Shown: piece by piece, positions 15,442 through 23,457 of the stretch
Numbering within the stretch: position 1 is the first letter of the stretch
How the letters are laid out: the number at the start of each line of letters is the position of its first letter
Source of the DNA: Alcanivorax sp.
Lineage (GTDB): Bacteria; Pseudomonadota; Gammaproteobacteria; Pseudomonadales; Alcanivoracaceae
Assembly: GCA_022565695.1 (NCBI GenBank)
Contig: JAIUME010000001.1
Location: 1-64,000, forward strand
Reading direction: 5' to 3'
Length of the DNA: 64,000 nucleotides
Notes under the pieces: generated by a model
What the model saw: the letters and a program-made list of their open reading frames with translations, nothing else
The model's database searches: none
Told to the model about the DNA's origin: nothing
Position numbers and translations under genes: made by a program

Positions 15442-16875
15442 TCACGTCCGGGCGGGCAACCAGAGTATGGCCTGCACGCCGCGTTCCGGCAGATTGCGCA
15501 GGCGCACTTCGCCCTGATGGAGTTGTGCCACTTCTGAGACAAAACTCAGCCCCAGGCCGGTGCTCTTGCGTTGGCTTCCCGGGCGCGGCAGGGAATAGAA
15601 GCGTTCGAAGATGCGCGCCAGAGCATAGTCCGGGATCGGTGGGCCGGCGTTGCTGATCATCAGCCACACCCGCTCTGCATCGCCATCCAGTTTTATTTTC
15701 ACCGCACTGTTGTCCGGGCTGAACTCTATGGCGTTATCCAGCAGATTGCTCACTGCCTGCTCAAGCAGAAAACGCTCCCCGGTAACCTGAAGATTGCGCT
15801 CGCACACCATCTGCAGCATGACATTGCGCGGCTGTGCGCGAGTCTGCTTGGCCATGATTTCCATCTTGACCAGCTGGCCAAGATCAATGTTCTCCACACC
15901 ACTGAGGTGCTGCTTTTTTTCCACCGTGGCCAGGGACAACAACCGGTCGATCAGGCGCTGCAAGCGCGCTGATTCCATATCCACGTTGGTCAGGAAGCGA
16001 CGTTGATCAGCTTCCGGCACATCCGCTTCTTGCAGCAGTTCTGTCGCCGCACGGATGGCGGACAGGGGGGATTTCATCTCGTGGGTCAGTGTGTGGACAT
16101 AGTCTTCCACATATTGCTTGCCGTCGATTTCCGCGCGCATGGCATCCGTGGCCTGGGCCAGCCGATTGAGCTCGCGCTCGCGCAGGGCCGGTGGCGCCGC
16201 TCTTTCGCCGCGCCGCAGTTTTTCCACATACTCCACCAGCCGTCGGATGGACCGTGTCAGCCACAACGACAGCACGGCGCCCAGCAGCAGCGATGCCAGC
16301 AGTATCAGGCTGCCACGCTGCCACAACTGCTCGCGGGCCAACGCCAGAAACGGCTCGAAGCTTGCCGTGGGCTGACCCACCGACAGCACACCAAGTAACT
16401 CACCATTGCGCTGCACTGGTGCGGCCACATACATGAAGCTGGAGTTTTCATCGCCGGGGTCTGTGCGTGTGGTCCGTGCGCCATAGCCGCCCAGCAGGGT
16501 GCGCTGCACATCGCGCCAACCGGAAAAGTCCGCGCCGATCAGCGTGCGGTCGGTGTGATACATGACTTGCCCGGTGAGATCGGTCACGTAGAGCACGAAG
16601 TCCGGTTCGGTCTTATGCCGTGACCAGATTGTCGCATCGAAGCGCCGGGCGCCGTAGCGCTCCACGGCCATCACAAACGGCGCATCGGACGCGAAGTCCT
16701 GATCCCAGTGCAGCGCTGCCAGTTCTGCCAGCAAGTTCGCGCTGTCCACCAGCACCTCTTCGCTGGCCTGGCGAATGGTCGATGGCAATTGTCCGATCAC
16801 GCTCTGCATCACCAGAATCAGGCCGCCGCCCACCAGCAGCAGCCACACCAGCATGATGCGCAGGTTCAAGGTCAC
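15442..16875 (-). CDS. creC: sensor histidine kinase CreC
   Basis: A 477-residue inner-membrane sensor kinase (E. coli CreC 474). It has two transmembrane segments (about 6-28 and 185-205) flanking a periplasmic sensor with the CreC-like LLAELA and SSFMYVAAPVQRNGELLGVLSVGQP stretches. HAMP follows, then the H-box THEMKSPLSAIRAATELL, the N-box NLLDNAIEFSP and the CreC-type DYALARIFERFYSLPRPGS. The start used is the GTG at 16875 that overlaps the creB stop as GTGA; a GTG at 16902 is in frame. It is the last gene of the sortase operon, and no creD is present. Confidence 0.9.
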   Translation of the reverse strand: MTLNLRIMLVWLLLVGGGLILVMQSVIGQLPSTIRQASEEVLVDSANLLAELAALHWDQDFASDAPFVMAVERYGARRFDATIWSRHKTEPDFVLYVTDLTGQVMYHTDRTLIGADFSGWRDVQRTLLGGYGARTTRTDPGDENSSFMYVAAPVQRNGELLGVLSVGQPTASFEPFLALAREQLWQRGSLILLASLLLGAVLSLWLTRSIRRLVEYVEKLRRGERAAPPALRERELNRLAQATDAMRAEIDGKQYVEDYVHTLTHEMKSPLSAIRAATELLQEADVPEADQRRFLTNVDMESARLQRLIDRLLSLATVEKKQHLSGVENIDLGQLVKMEIMAKQTRAQPRNVMLQMVCERNLQVTGERFLLEQAVSNLLDNAIEFSPDNSAVKIKLDGDAERVWLMISNAGPPIPDYALARIFERFYSLPRPGSQRKSTGLGLSFVSEVAQLHQGEVRLRNLPERGVQAILWLPART

Positions 16876-17588
16876 GGCGCGGAGGTTTCCGCGGCGGAGC
16901 ACAGGCTGTAACCCAGCCCGCGATGGGTGCGTATCGGGTCTGCTTCGGCATCCACCTGTTTCAGCTTGGCGCGAATGCCCTTGATGTGGGTGTCCACCGC
17001 CCGATCAAAACTGGCGGCCGGGTCTTCCCAGGCGGCATCCATCAACTGGCTGCGGCTGAGCACATGGTCCGGGCGCTGCAGCAGGGCGCCGAGAATCAGA
17101 TATTCGTAGCGGGTGAGCACCAGCCACTGGCCCCGGTAGCTGATGCGCTTTGCCGCATCATCCAGCACAAAGGCCGCCGCCGGCTCGGTGGTTCTGGGCT
17201 GCGTCAGCGCGCCATCCGGCAGCTGCCGGGTGCGGCGCAGGATAGCCCGCACCCGAGCAGAGATTTCCCGTGGGCTGAAGGGTTTCACCACATAATCATC
17301 GGCGCCGATTTCCAGCCCGACGATGCGATCCACTTCTTCCTTGCGCGCGGTCAGGAACATCACCGGCACCTGTGACAGGGTGCGAATACGCCGACACAGC
17401 TCGAAGCCGCTTTCATCCGGCAAGCCCACATCAAGCACCACCAGGTCCACCGGTTGCGTCTGCAGCCAGGCCATCCCTTCCCGGGCCAGGGCGCACCAGT
17501 GAACGGCGAAGCCGTCGGTGCGCAGGGCATAGATCAATGCATCAGCAATGGCTGCTTCATCTTCTATGATCAGTATTCTGTCAGCCAT
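16872..17588 (-). CDS. creB: response regulator CreB
   Basis: A 238-residue OmpR/PhoB-type regulator. The receiver has the acidic pair in LIIEDEAAIADAL, the phosphoacceptor Asp in VLDVGLPDESGFELCRR, the Thr in FLTARKEEVDRIVGLEIGADDY and the Lys in VKPFSPREISARVR. The C-terminal winged helix contains LTRYEYLILGALLQRP and the RAVDTHIKGIRAKL recognition region. The overall match is to E. coli CreB. ATG at 17588 is 86 bases after the sortase stop. In proteobacterial sortase loci a dedicated two-component system usually occupies this place. Confidence 0.92.
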   Translation of the reverse strand: MADRILIIEDEAAIADALIYALRTDGFAVHWCALAREGMAWLQTQPVDLVVLDVGLPDESGFELCRRIRTLSQVPVMFLTARKEEVDRIVGLEIGADDYVVKPFSPREISARVRAILRRTRQLPDGALTQPRTTEPAAAFVLDDAAKRISYRGQWLVLTRYEYLILGALLQRPDHVLSRSQLMDAAWEDPAASFDRAVDTHIKGIRAKLKQVDAEADPIRTHRGLGYSLCSAAETSAP

Positions 17589-17674
17589 GTCAGGTATCCC
17601 CGGCAACCCTGCCTGTCTATGCATCAACACGTCTCGAGCTGATTGTCCCGGCACACTCGCGACACCGCAACTGC

Positions 17675-18292
17675 TCATCGCATTTCTTCCAGCCAGGCGG
17701 TGACCACATAGCGCAGCGGCCCACCGCTCTGCAGCGATGCAAACGGGTAGCAGGTCACCAGGCGCAACTCCGGCGTGCCGTATTGCAGGCTGATGTGCTG
17801 GTTGCTGCTGTCGACGATATCGGCCCCGGCAACACGGTACTGATAGATCTGCCCGTCCACACCTTGCAACGCCAGTGCATCCCCCGACTTGACCTCTTCC
17901 AGGAAGGCCAGATGACTGTCCTGATGCCCGGCAATCAATACTGTGCCCGCTTCACCCGGCAAGGCGCTGGCAGAGAGATGCCCGGGCCCGAATGCCAGCG
18001 CCTGACCACTGACACTGGCCAGCACATACAGATGCCGCCCCTGCGGTGTGGTCAGCCGTGCCACCGGCCAGGTGTCCGCCCAGGGCCAGGGCTTCACCGG
18101 CGCACCACTGGCCAGCGTCTGTTGCCAGGCCGACGCGATCAGCCGCTGCGCCAGCCAGGCCTTGGCCTGGAGCCATAACGCCTGTCCGGTCACCAGGGTG
18201 GCCACCAGCACCAGTGCGCCGGCCAGGCAGGTGGAGGATCGTTTGGAGAATGGTTTGGAGAGTCGCTTTTTGCGTGGTTTGCACATGATCAT
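17675..18292 (-). CDS. class GN sortase (proteobacterial dedicated sortase)
   Basis: A 205-residue sortase. A positively charged N-terminus and one transmembrane anchor (about residues 20-40) are followed by the catalytic beta barrel: His in IAGHQDSH, Cys in LVTCYPF, Arg in GGPLRYVVTAWL. It should cleave the sorting signal of the adjacent VIT/vWA protein and join it to an unknown acceptor in the Gram-negative envelope. The ATG at 18292 overlaps the target gene's stop as ATGA. The usual length of the class GN family is about 200. Confidence 0.92.
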   Translation of the reverse strand: MIMCKPRKKRLSKPFSKRSSTCLAGALVLVATLVTGQALWLQAKAWLAQRLIASAWQQTLASGAPVKPWPWADTWPVARLTTPQGRHLYVLASVSGQALAFGPGHLSASALPGEAGTVLIAGHQDSHLAFLEEVKSGDALALQGVDGQIYQYRVAGADIVDSSNQHISLQYGTPELRLVTCYPFASLQSGGPLRYVVTAWLEEMR

Positions 18293-20445
18293 GCTGCCAC
18301 TCCCACACAACGCTGCTCTTTTTTTCGCACCACCAGTAGCACCGCCACCAGTAACCAGCAGGCCAGTGCCAGCCACCACAGGCGCGCCAGGCCCAGGGAG
18401 GTCTGTGGATAGACATGATCCACCGGATTGCGGTTCGCCACTGCCTCGCGGGAGAGCGGCTCCTCTACGCCACGCACCGGCCGCTGTTCCACCGCCACAA
18501 AGCTGGTGTAGCGGCTGGCTAATCGGTGCGCCAGCGCCACGTCAATAATCTCGTCGCGCACCGCATCTTCCGGTTCGCCACGCACCATACGGTCACTCAG
18601 CGCCGTAATTTTTTCCCGGGCCCAGAGGGTAGATACGCCTGCGTGCTGTTGCGCCACCGGCATGACCACCTCCTGCTCCCAGGGCACCGGTGACTTGCCC
18701 TGCAGGATCACGGATGCAGGAAATGCCTGGGACGATGCTGATCCGTCCGGGGTGAACTTCAGGGTGGCCATCAGGGGCTGGCCGGCATACAGGTCAGGCA
18801 GCCGTGAGGGCCAGATCTCGGCCTGCATGCCGTCCGGCAATACAATCCTCAAATCTGTCAGCACCGGCTGCTCCAGCTTTTCGAACAGCCGCGACATATG
18901 CTGCGAGACGTTTGCCGAACCACCAATGTACGTGAACTGACCACGGCCGATGTCCGCCGCACGACGCAGCAGGTAACTGTTGGGCGCCGCGCCGATGCCG
19001 ACCGTAAACAACCGGGCGCGATGAATCCGCCGCTCGATCATCTGCAGCACCGCCTCTTCATTGCTGACGGCACCATCCGTGATGAAGATCACCTGTCGCA
19101 GATAGCCCGGCGTGGACGGCGATGTCAGCGCTGCTTCCAGCACCGGCAGCATCTCGGTACCGCCCCCGGCCTGCAGCCGCCCCACCCACTCAGTCGCCTC
19201 TCGCAGGTTGTCCGGTGACGCCGGCACAGACGCGCGGTACAGCATGCGGTGCCGGTGGTTGAATTCCAGCACGTTGAAATGGTCCTCGGGCTGCAGACGG
19301 CTGAGGGCATACTGCAGACTTTCTTTCGCCTGGCGCATGCGCTCGCCCGCCATGGAACCGGAGGTGTCCACAATCAGGATGACGTCGCGGGGCAGGCGTG
19401 GCTGCTCACTGACCTGCTGGCTGGCGCGGGCGGCCGCGCCGGACAGCCCGGGCGTCAACATCAGCAAACCGTAATGCTCGCCGTTAACTTCCTCGGTAAA
19501 CAACGCGGCCTGACTGTCCGCCCCCTCCGGCAGGCGCCAGTTGAGCACGAAGTCCCGGTCCATGGGCACCTGTTCATCCGGCAGGATGATCTGATAGCCG
19601 CGCCCGTCATATTCCAGGCCGATGCGATGACTCGGGCTGGTCAGGGTATCCAGCGCCATCCCCGCATCCACATAAACCCGGATACGCGCCTGATGTGAGG
19701 TCTCCGGTATCGCGCTCTGGTGCACGATGGGGCCTTCAACAAGAGGGCCTTCGACGGGAGCGCCGTTAGCGGACTGCGTTGGGTGAGGCGTGCTGTGTGA
19801 TGTGTTGTGTGAGCCGTGCGGGGTGTCGTGTAAAGCATCGTGTTCTGAATGGCGCGGTGTATAGCGCGGCGTCATGGTCATCGGGAAACGCAGCCCGAAG
19901 GTCAGCGCATCCGGCACCAGCAGCTCGGTGTACTCCAGCTCTACGGATACCGTGTCGCCGGGTGCGATATTCGCCACGGACGTGACAAACAGATTCGGGC
20001 GGCGCTGCTCCACCAGACCCGCGCGCTGGCCCTGGGCCCGTGCCTGCGCATAGATTTCCCGCGCTTGCTGCTTCTCGTGTATGGCGCCCACGATGCGCCG
20101 CTCTCCCACCTGCAACACCATGCCGTGGACGGCGGCCTGCTCCGCCAGCGGGAAGACATATTGCCCTTCCACAAAATCGCGGCCCTGATGGCGAAACTGC
20201 TGCGTTACCGTGACATGCGCCACCGGCCCGCTGACGCGGATATCCACCTCGGTATCCAGCAACAGCGCCGGCGCCCAGGGCGATTCCGCCCCGCCGCGCA
20301 CCAGCATGGCGCCGCTGCCGGCATTGTTGAGCCATGTATTCAGCGACGTGGGCATCGCCAGTGCTGGCTGACCCAGCATGGTGATCAGCATCACCAGTAG
20401 CCCTTTCAATAGCCCTTTTTTTCTTAACCCTGTTGTTCTTGCCAT
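18289..20445 (-). CDS. marine proteobacterial sortase target protein (VIT and vWA)
   Basis: A 718-residue exported protein. A signal peptide (about 1-30) is followed by a VIT domain (about 40-190), a His/Ser/Thr/Pro-rich insert (about 198-225), then a von Willebrand A domain with an intact MIDAS (VILIVDTSGSM and a downstream FITDGAVSNEE). The C-terminus has the sorting signal: PQTS at residues 680-683, a hydrophobic span and RKKEQR. This is the architecture of TIGR03788 proteins, the partner of class GN sortase. AAGGAG is well placed before ATG 20445. First gene of a four-gene operon. Confidence 0.93.
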   Translation of the reverse strand: MARTTGLRKKGLLKGLLVMLITMLGQPALAMPTSLNTWLNNAGSGAMLVRGGAESPWAPALLLDTEVDIRVSGPVAHVTVTQQFRHQGRDFVEGQYVFPLAEQAAVHGMVLQVGERRIVGAIHEKQQAREIYAQARAQGQRAGLVEQRRPNLFVTSVANIAPGDTVSVELEYTELLVPDALTFGLRFPMTMTPRYTPRHSEHDALHDTPHGSHNTSHSTPHPTQSANGAPVEGPLVEGPIVHQSAIPETSHQARIRVYVDAGMALDTLTSPSHRIGLEYDGRGYQIILPDEQVPMDRDFVLNWRLPEGADSQAALFTEEVNGEHYGLLMLTPGLSGAAARASQQVSEQPRLPRDVILIVDTSGSMAGERMRQAKESLQYALSRLQPEDHFNVLEFNHRHRMLYRASVPASPDNLREATEWVGRLQAGGGTEMLPVLEAALTSPSTPGYLRQVIFITDGAVSNEEAVLQMIERRIHRARLFTVGIGAAPNSYLLRRAADIGRGQFTYIGGSANVSQHMSRLFEKLEQPVLTDLRIVLPDGMQAEIWPSRLPDLYAGQPLMATLKFTPDGSASSQAFPASVILQGKSPVPWEQEVVMPVAQQHAGVSTLWAREKITALSDRMVRGEPEDAVRDEIIDVALAHRLASRYTSFVAVEQRPVRGVEEPLSREAVANRNPVDHVYPQTSLGLARLWWLALACWLLVAVLLVVRKKEQRCVGVAA

Positions 20446-20459
20446 GACACTCTCCTTGA

Positions 20460-20475
20460 GCCCTGCATGCAGGGC
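20460..20475. promoter_or_regulatory. 16-base perfect palindrome before sortase operon
   Basis: GCCCTGCATGCAGGGC lies directly upstream of the ribosome site of the sortase target gene. It could be an operator or a leader hairpin masking the ribosome site. It does not look like the TTCAC direct repeat of the E. coli CreB box. Confidence 0.5.
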
Positions 20476-20579
20476 GTGACCTTCTATCCGGTCCGGAGAG
20501 TATTGCCAGGCTGTTTGGGGAACTGATGTGCGCTGTGTGAGCCTTGTGTGGTCTTTCTATGTGCCTCAGGGTATGTGCG

Positions 20580-21719
20580 TCAGGCGATATGACGGAAGGC
20601 GCGTTTCTCCGGGTCGCTGGGCAGGTTGTCCTGCAATGCCTTGCTCAGAAACCGGAAATTCATTCGCTCGGTGAGGCCCGCGAAGCCGGGCAGGCGATAG
20701 TGCGCCAGGGTCGCAACGCGATTGCCGGCCTGGTACAACCGCATGGCCTGCCGCCAGCCCCGGTGACGCGGCAAGGCATAGGCATCGGCCAACTCGTCCC
20801 CCAGACACTGGCGGCTCAATTCACACAGAAACGCCTTCGGCAGATTGAACGGCGGCTGCCCGGCCAGAGCCGTCAGCACCGCGTCGGTCAACTGGCGGCT
20901 TTCCTCGTTGGGGGAGTACTGCCGCTGGCGGATGCGCTGGTAGAGATGAATCTCATCCGCCAGGGACGGCGTCAGCAACGCCTCATCCACGCCATTGAGG
21001 TAGGCGACATAGCGCCACAAGTGATGCAGCGCCTGCTGGTCCGCCTCACTCAGCACCGCGCCCATCCGGGCCATGCCACGGATCGACAGATAATTGAACT
21101 CGATAATGGTGAACGCCATGTCTTCCTGGTTGATGGGCTCGTCGTATTGCGCCACATCCCAGCCACGCTCGCGCAGATACTTGCGCACCATGGCGTGCAG
21201 CAGCCGCACCTCCATGATGGTGCGGTGCCCGGGTTCGCCGGGACGCAGGTTGCCGGGCACATTCATGTTGTGGCTCATCTGGGACGTCTCATAGACCCGC
21301 CGCAGCACATCCTGATGCAGCCGCCCGGTAGCAATCAGCACATGGGCTGCCTTGCTGAGGGAGTAACCCTCCACCAGGCTGCTGACCAGCAGCGCGATAC
21401 CCCGCACATTGGCAAACGCCAGGCTGACCTTGCGGGCCTGCTCGATCTGCGCCCAGTCCACCCACTCGGGCACGCTGTGGGCCTGGGCCACGAACGCAGC
21501 AAAGGGTGCGTTGTCAGACCTGTCATCAGACGCTGCCCGGGCATACACCTCATCCAGCATCTGCGACGGCCGTTGCCGCTCGATACGCGCCGCCACGGCA
21601 TCCGCCAGGGGATCACAGGTATGGCGCATGCGGGCCAGCAGCTCCTCGGGGTATTCGGTTGGCGCGGCAGACAGGGGTAATGCTGGCATGGTGCCTCCGG
21701 GTTTGCGTCGGGTTGTCAT
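20580..21719 (-). CDS. oxygenase MpaB family protein (DUF2236)
   Basis: A 379-residue DUF2236 protein. The family includes fungal MpaB and rubber oxygenase (Lcp/RoxB relatives) that use a haem iron. Typical segments are VSLAFANVRGIALLVSSL, the RRVYETSQM helix, a VRLLHAMVRKYL helix whose His is a candidate haem ligand, and ALHHLWRYVAYLNGV. No signal peptide or transmembrane segment is clear. The substrate is unknown. An internal ATG at 21689 is an alternative start. It is divergent from a TetR regulator with a palindrome between them. Confidence 0.85.
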   Translation of the reverse strand: MTTRRKPGGTMPALPLSAAPTEYPEELLARMRHTCDPLADAVAARIERQRPSQMLDEVYARAASDDRSDNAPFAAFVAQAHSVPEWVDWAQIEQARKVSLAFANVRGIALLVSSLVEGYSLSKAAHVLIATGRLHQDVLRRVYETSQMSHNMNVPGNLRPGEPGHRTIMEVRLLHAMVRKYLRERGWDVAQYDEPINQEDMAFTIIEFNYLSIRGMARMGAVLSEADQQALHHLWRYVAYLNGVDEALLTPSLADEIHLYQRIRQRQYSPNEESRQLTDAVLTALAGQPPFNLPKAFLCELSRQCLGDELADAYALPRHRGWRQAMRLYQAGNRVATLAHYRLPGFAGLTERMNFRFLSKALQDNLPSDPEKRAFRHIA

Positions 21720-21726
21720 AGCAGCC

Positions 21727-21750
21727 TAATATAAGCTTTTACTTACATTA
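21727..21750. promoter_or_regulatory. palindromic operator between DUF2236 and TetR genes
   Basis: TAATATAAG-N6-CTTACATTA is a near-perfect inverted repeat (one mismatch) in the 45-base gap between the divergent starts. The size and place fit a TetR dimer site that controls both genes. Confidence 0.65.
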
Positions 21751-21764
21751 AACTTGGTTTTTCC

Positions 21765-22385
21765 ATGCTCCCAGACAGCAGCCGTTACGCCAGCCTCAGA
21801 AAGGTCCCCCGCCAGCCCCGGGCGGTGCGCACCGTGGAGCGCATCATCAGCGCCACCGGCACCCTGTTGCAGCGCGACGGCCTGGCACAGATCACCACCA
21901 ACCGGGTCGCGGAGGAGGCCAACGTCAATATTGCGTCCCTGTATCAATACTTCCCGGACAAGCAGGCGCTGCTCAGCGCGCTGCTGCAACGCTACCGGCT
22001 GGATCTGGCCCGGGTGCTCAACGACATGCTGGATTCCCTCGGCGAGGCCAGTGTGGAGGACTCCACCCGGCTCTGGGCCCAGGCCGCTATCGGCCACTAT
22101 CGCCAGCACAGCGGCTTGCTGGGGGAGTTGCTCAAGCACCAGAACATGCTTGCCGATCTGCCGGAGGCCCGGGATTTCGAACACCATCTGATGGAGGCCA
22201 TGCGCCGTTTTCTCATGCGCCAGCGCAGCCGATTGCAGGTATCGGACCTGGATCGCGCAATCTTTGTTATCTTTCACGCTTGTACTGCTATTCTGGCGCG
22301 ACACGTCATGGACCCTGCGCCCTACTACAGTGATGAGGATGTCGTCGAAGAGTTGACCTGTCTGATCGCACGTTACTTGTATTGA
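21765..22385 (+). CDS. TetR-family repressor
   Basis: A 206-residue regulator. The N-terminal TetR helix-turn-helix is clear: RTVERIISATGTLLQRDGL, ITTNRVAEEANVNIASLYQYF (residues about 45-65), then PDKQALLSALL. The C-terminal ligand-binding part is all-helical and unassigned. It lies divergent to the DUF2236 oxygenase and is probably its regulator. No Shine-Dalgarno is seen before ATG 21765. Confidence 0.9.
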   Translation: MLPDSSRYASLRKVPRQPRAVRTVERIISATGTLLQRDGLAQITTNRVAEEANVNIASLYQYFPDKQALLSALLQRYRLDLARVLNDMLDSLGEASVEDSTRLWAQAAIGHYRQHSGLLGELLKHQNMLADLPEARDFEHHLMEAMRRFLMRQRSRLQVSDLDRAIFVIFHACTAILARHVMDPAPYYSDEDVVEELTCLIARYLY

Positions 22386-22407
22386 GGCCTGTCTTGCGGC
22401 CTGTAAC

Positions 22408-22431
22408 GTCGGCATCGACAGATCTGCCGAC
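22408..22431 (+). terminator. weak hairpin after TetR gene
   Basis: GTCGGCA (22408-22414) pairs with TGCCGAC (22425-22431) over a ten-base loop, followed by ACCTTTT. It may end the TetR transcript before the DksA gene. Confidence 0.5.
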
Positions 22432-22500
22432 ACCTTTTATGTTATATTGTAACAAACCCTGCGGCGCCCCGGAGCCCGCAGCACCACAGGACAAATGACC

Positions 22501-23457
22501 ATGGCAGTAAAACGCAAAGCCGCTGCAACCAAGGCAGCGAAGAAACCCGTAGCCGCCAGCAAGGCCAGCGCAAAGAAGGCGCCGGCGGCGGTGAAGAAAG
22601 CACCAGCGAAGAAAGCACCCGCGGCCAAGGCACCCGCAAAAAAGACACCTGCCAAAAAGGCGGCTCCGAAAAAGGCCGCTGCAAAGAAAGCCCCGGCAGC
22701 CCCGAAGCCCGCAGCCAAGTCTGCGCCGGTGAAGAAAGCCGCTGCGGCGAAGAAGCCGGCCGCAACAAAGACACCGGCAGCCAAGCCAGCAGTCGCGAAA
22801 AAACCTGCCGCAGCGAAAAAAGCGGTCGCCAAGAAAGCTGTTGCCACAAAAGCCGCCGTGGAAAAGACGGCCAGCCCCCAGCAGGCACCCGCCGCCAAGC
22901 CCAGACCGGCCATGCGCAGAAAGTCCGTGCCCGCCGCCTCGTCGCTGAAACGCCCGGACCCGTCACGGCCCGCCAGCAGGCTGCCGCCCCGCCCCGGCGC
23001 CGGCATCTCACTGGTGGAGCGGAATCTGGCCGACCGGCAACGGGCGGCAGAGGCCCGTGCGACACAGCCCAGCCAGGCCCACGACCCGGACTACATGAAT
23101 GCGGAGCAACTGGCGTTCTTCCGGGACAAGCTGCTGGCCCTGCGGGAAGACACCATGGCGCATATCGAAGACGCCAAGGTCCAGCTCTCGTCTCCCCCGG
23201 AAATGAATGACGACCTGGACCATGCGCAATATGAGGAAGATGCTCGCATCGCCTTGCGCATCATGGATCGCGAGCGGCTGCTACTGCGCAAGATCGAAAA
23301 ATCCCTGCAGCGCATCAGCACCGGCGAGTATGGCTACTGCCTGGAAAGCGGCGAGCCCATCGGCGTAGAACGCCTCATGATTCGCCCGACAGCGGAATAC
23401 TGCGCCGACATCAAGGCGCTGCATGAGGAAAAGGAAAAGTTCTTCGCCGACCGCTGA
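22501..23457 (+). CDS. dksA: DksA/TraR-family protein with long histone H1-like N-terminus
   Basis: A 318-residue protein. Residues 1-140 are Lys/Ala/Pro repeats (KKAPAKKAPAAKAPAKK type) like AlgP or histone H1, predicting nonspecific nucleic-acid binding. A linker leads to a DksA module (about 195-318) that starts YMNAEQLAFFRDKLLALR. The coiled-coil tip keeps the DxxDxA residues (DDLDHA) that DksA inserts into the RNA polymerase secondary channel. The zinc-finger region keeps only two of the four cysteines, C280 and C301; S283 and I304 replace the others. It is therefore probably zinc-independent. The start at 22501 has better spacing than 22495. A canonical dksA may exist elsewhere. Confidence 0.85.
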   Translation: MAVKRKAAATKAAKKPVAASKASAKKAPAAVKKAPAKKAPAAKAPAKKTPAKKAAPKKAAAKKAPAAPKPAAKSAPVKKAAAAKKPAATKTPAAKPAVAKKPAAAKKAVAKKAVATKAAVEKTASPQQAPAAKPRPAMRRKSVPAASSLKRPDPSRPASRLPPRPGAGISLVERNLADRQRAAEARATQPSQAHDPDYMNAEQLAFFRDKLLALREDTMAHIEDAKVQLSSPPEMNDDLDHAQYEEDARIALRIMDRERLLLRKIEKSLQRISTGEYGYCLESGEPIGVERLMIRPTAEYCADIKALHEEKEKFFADR

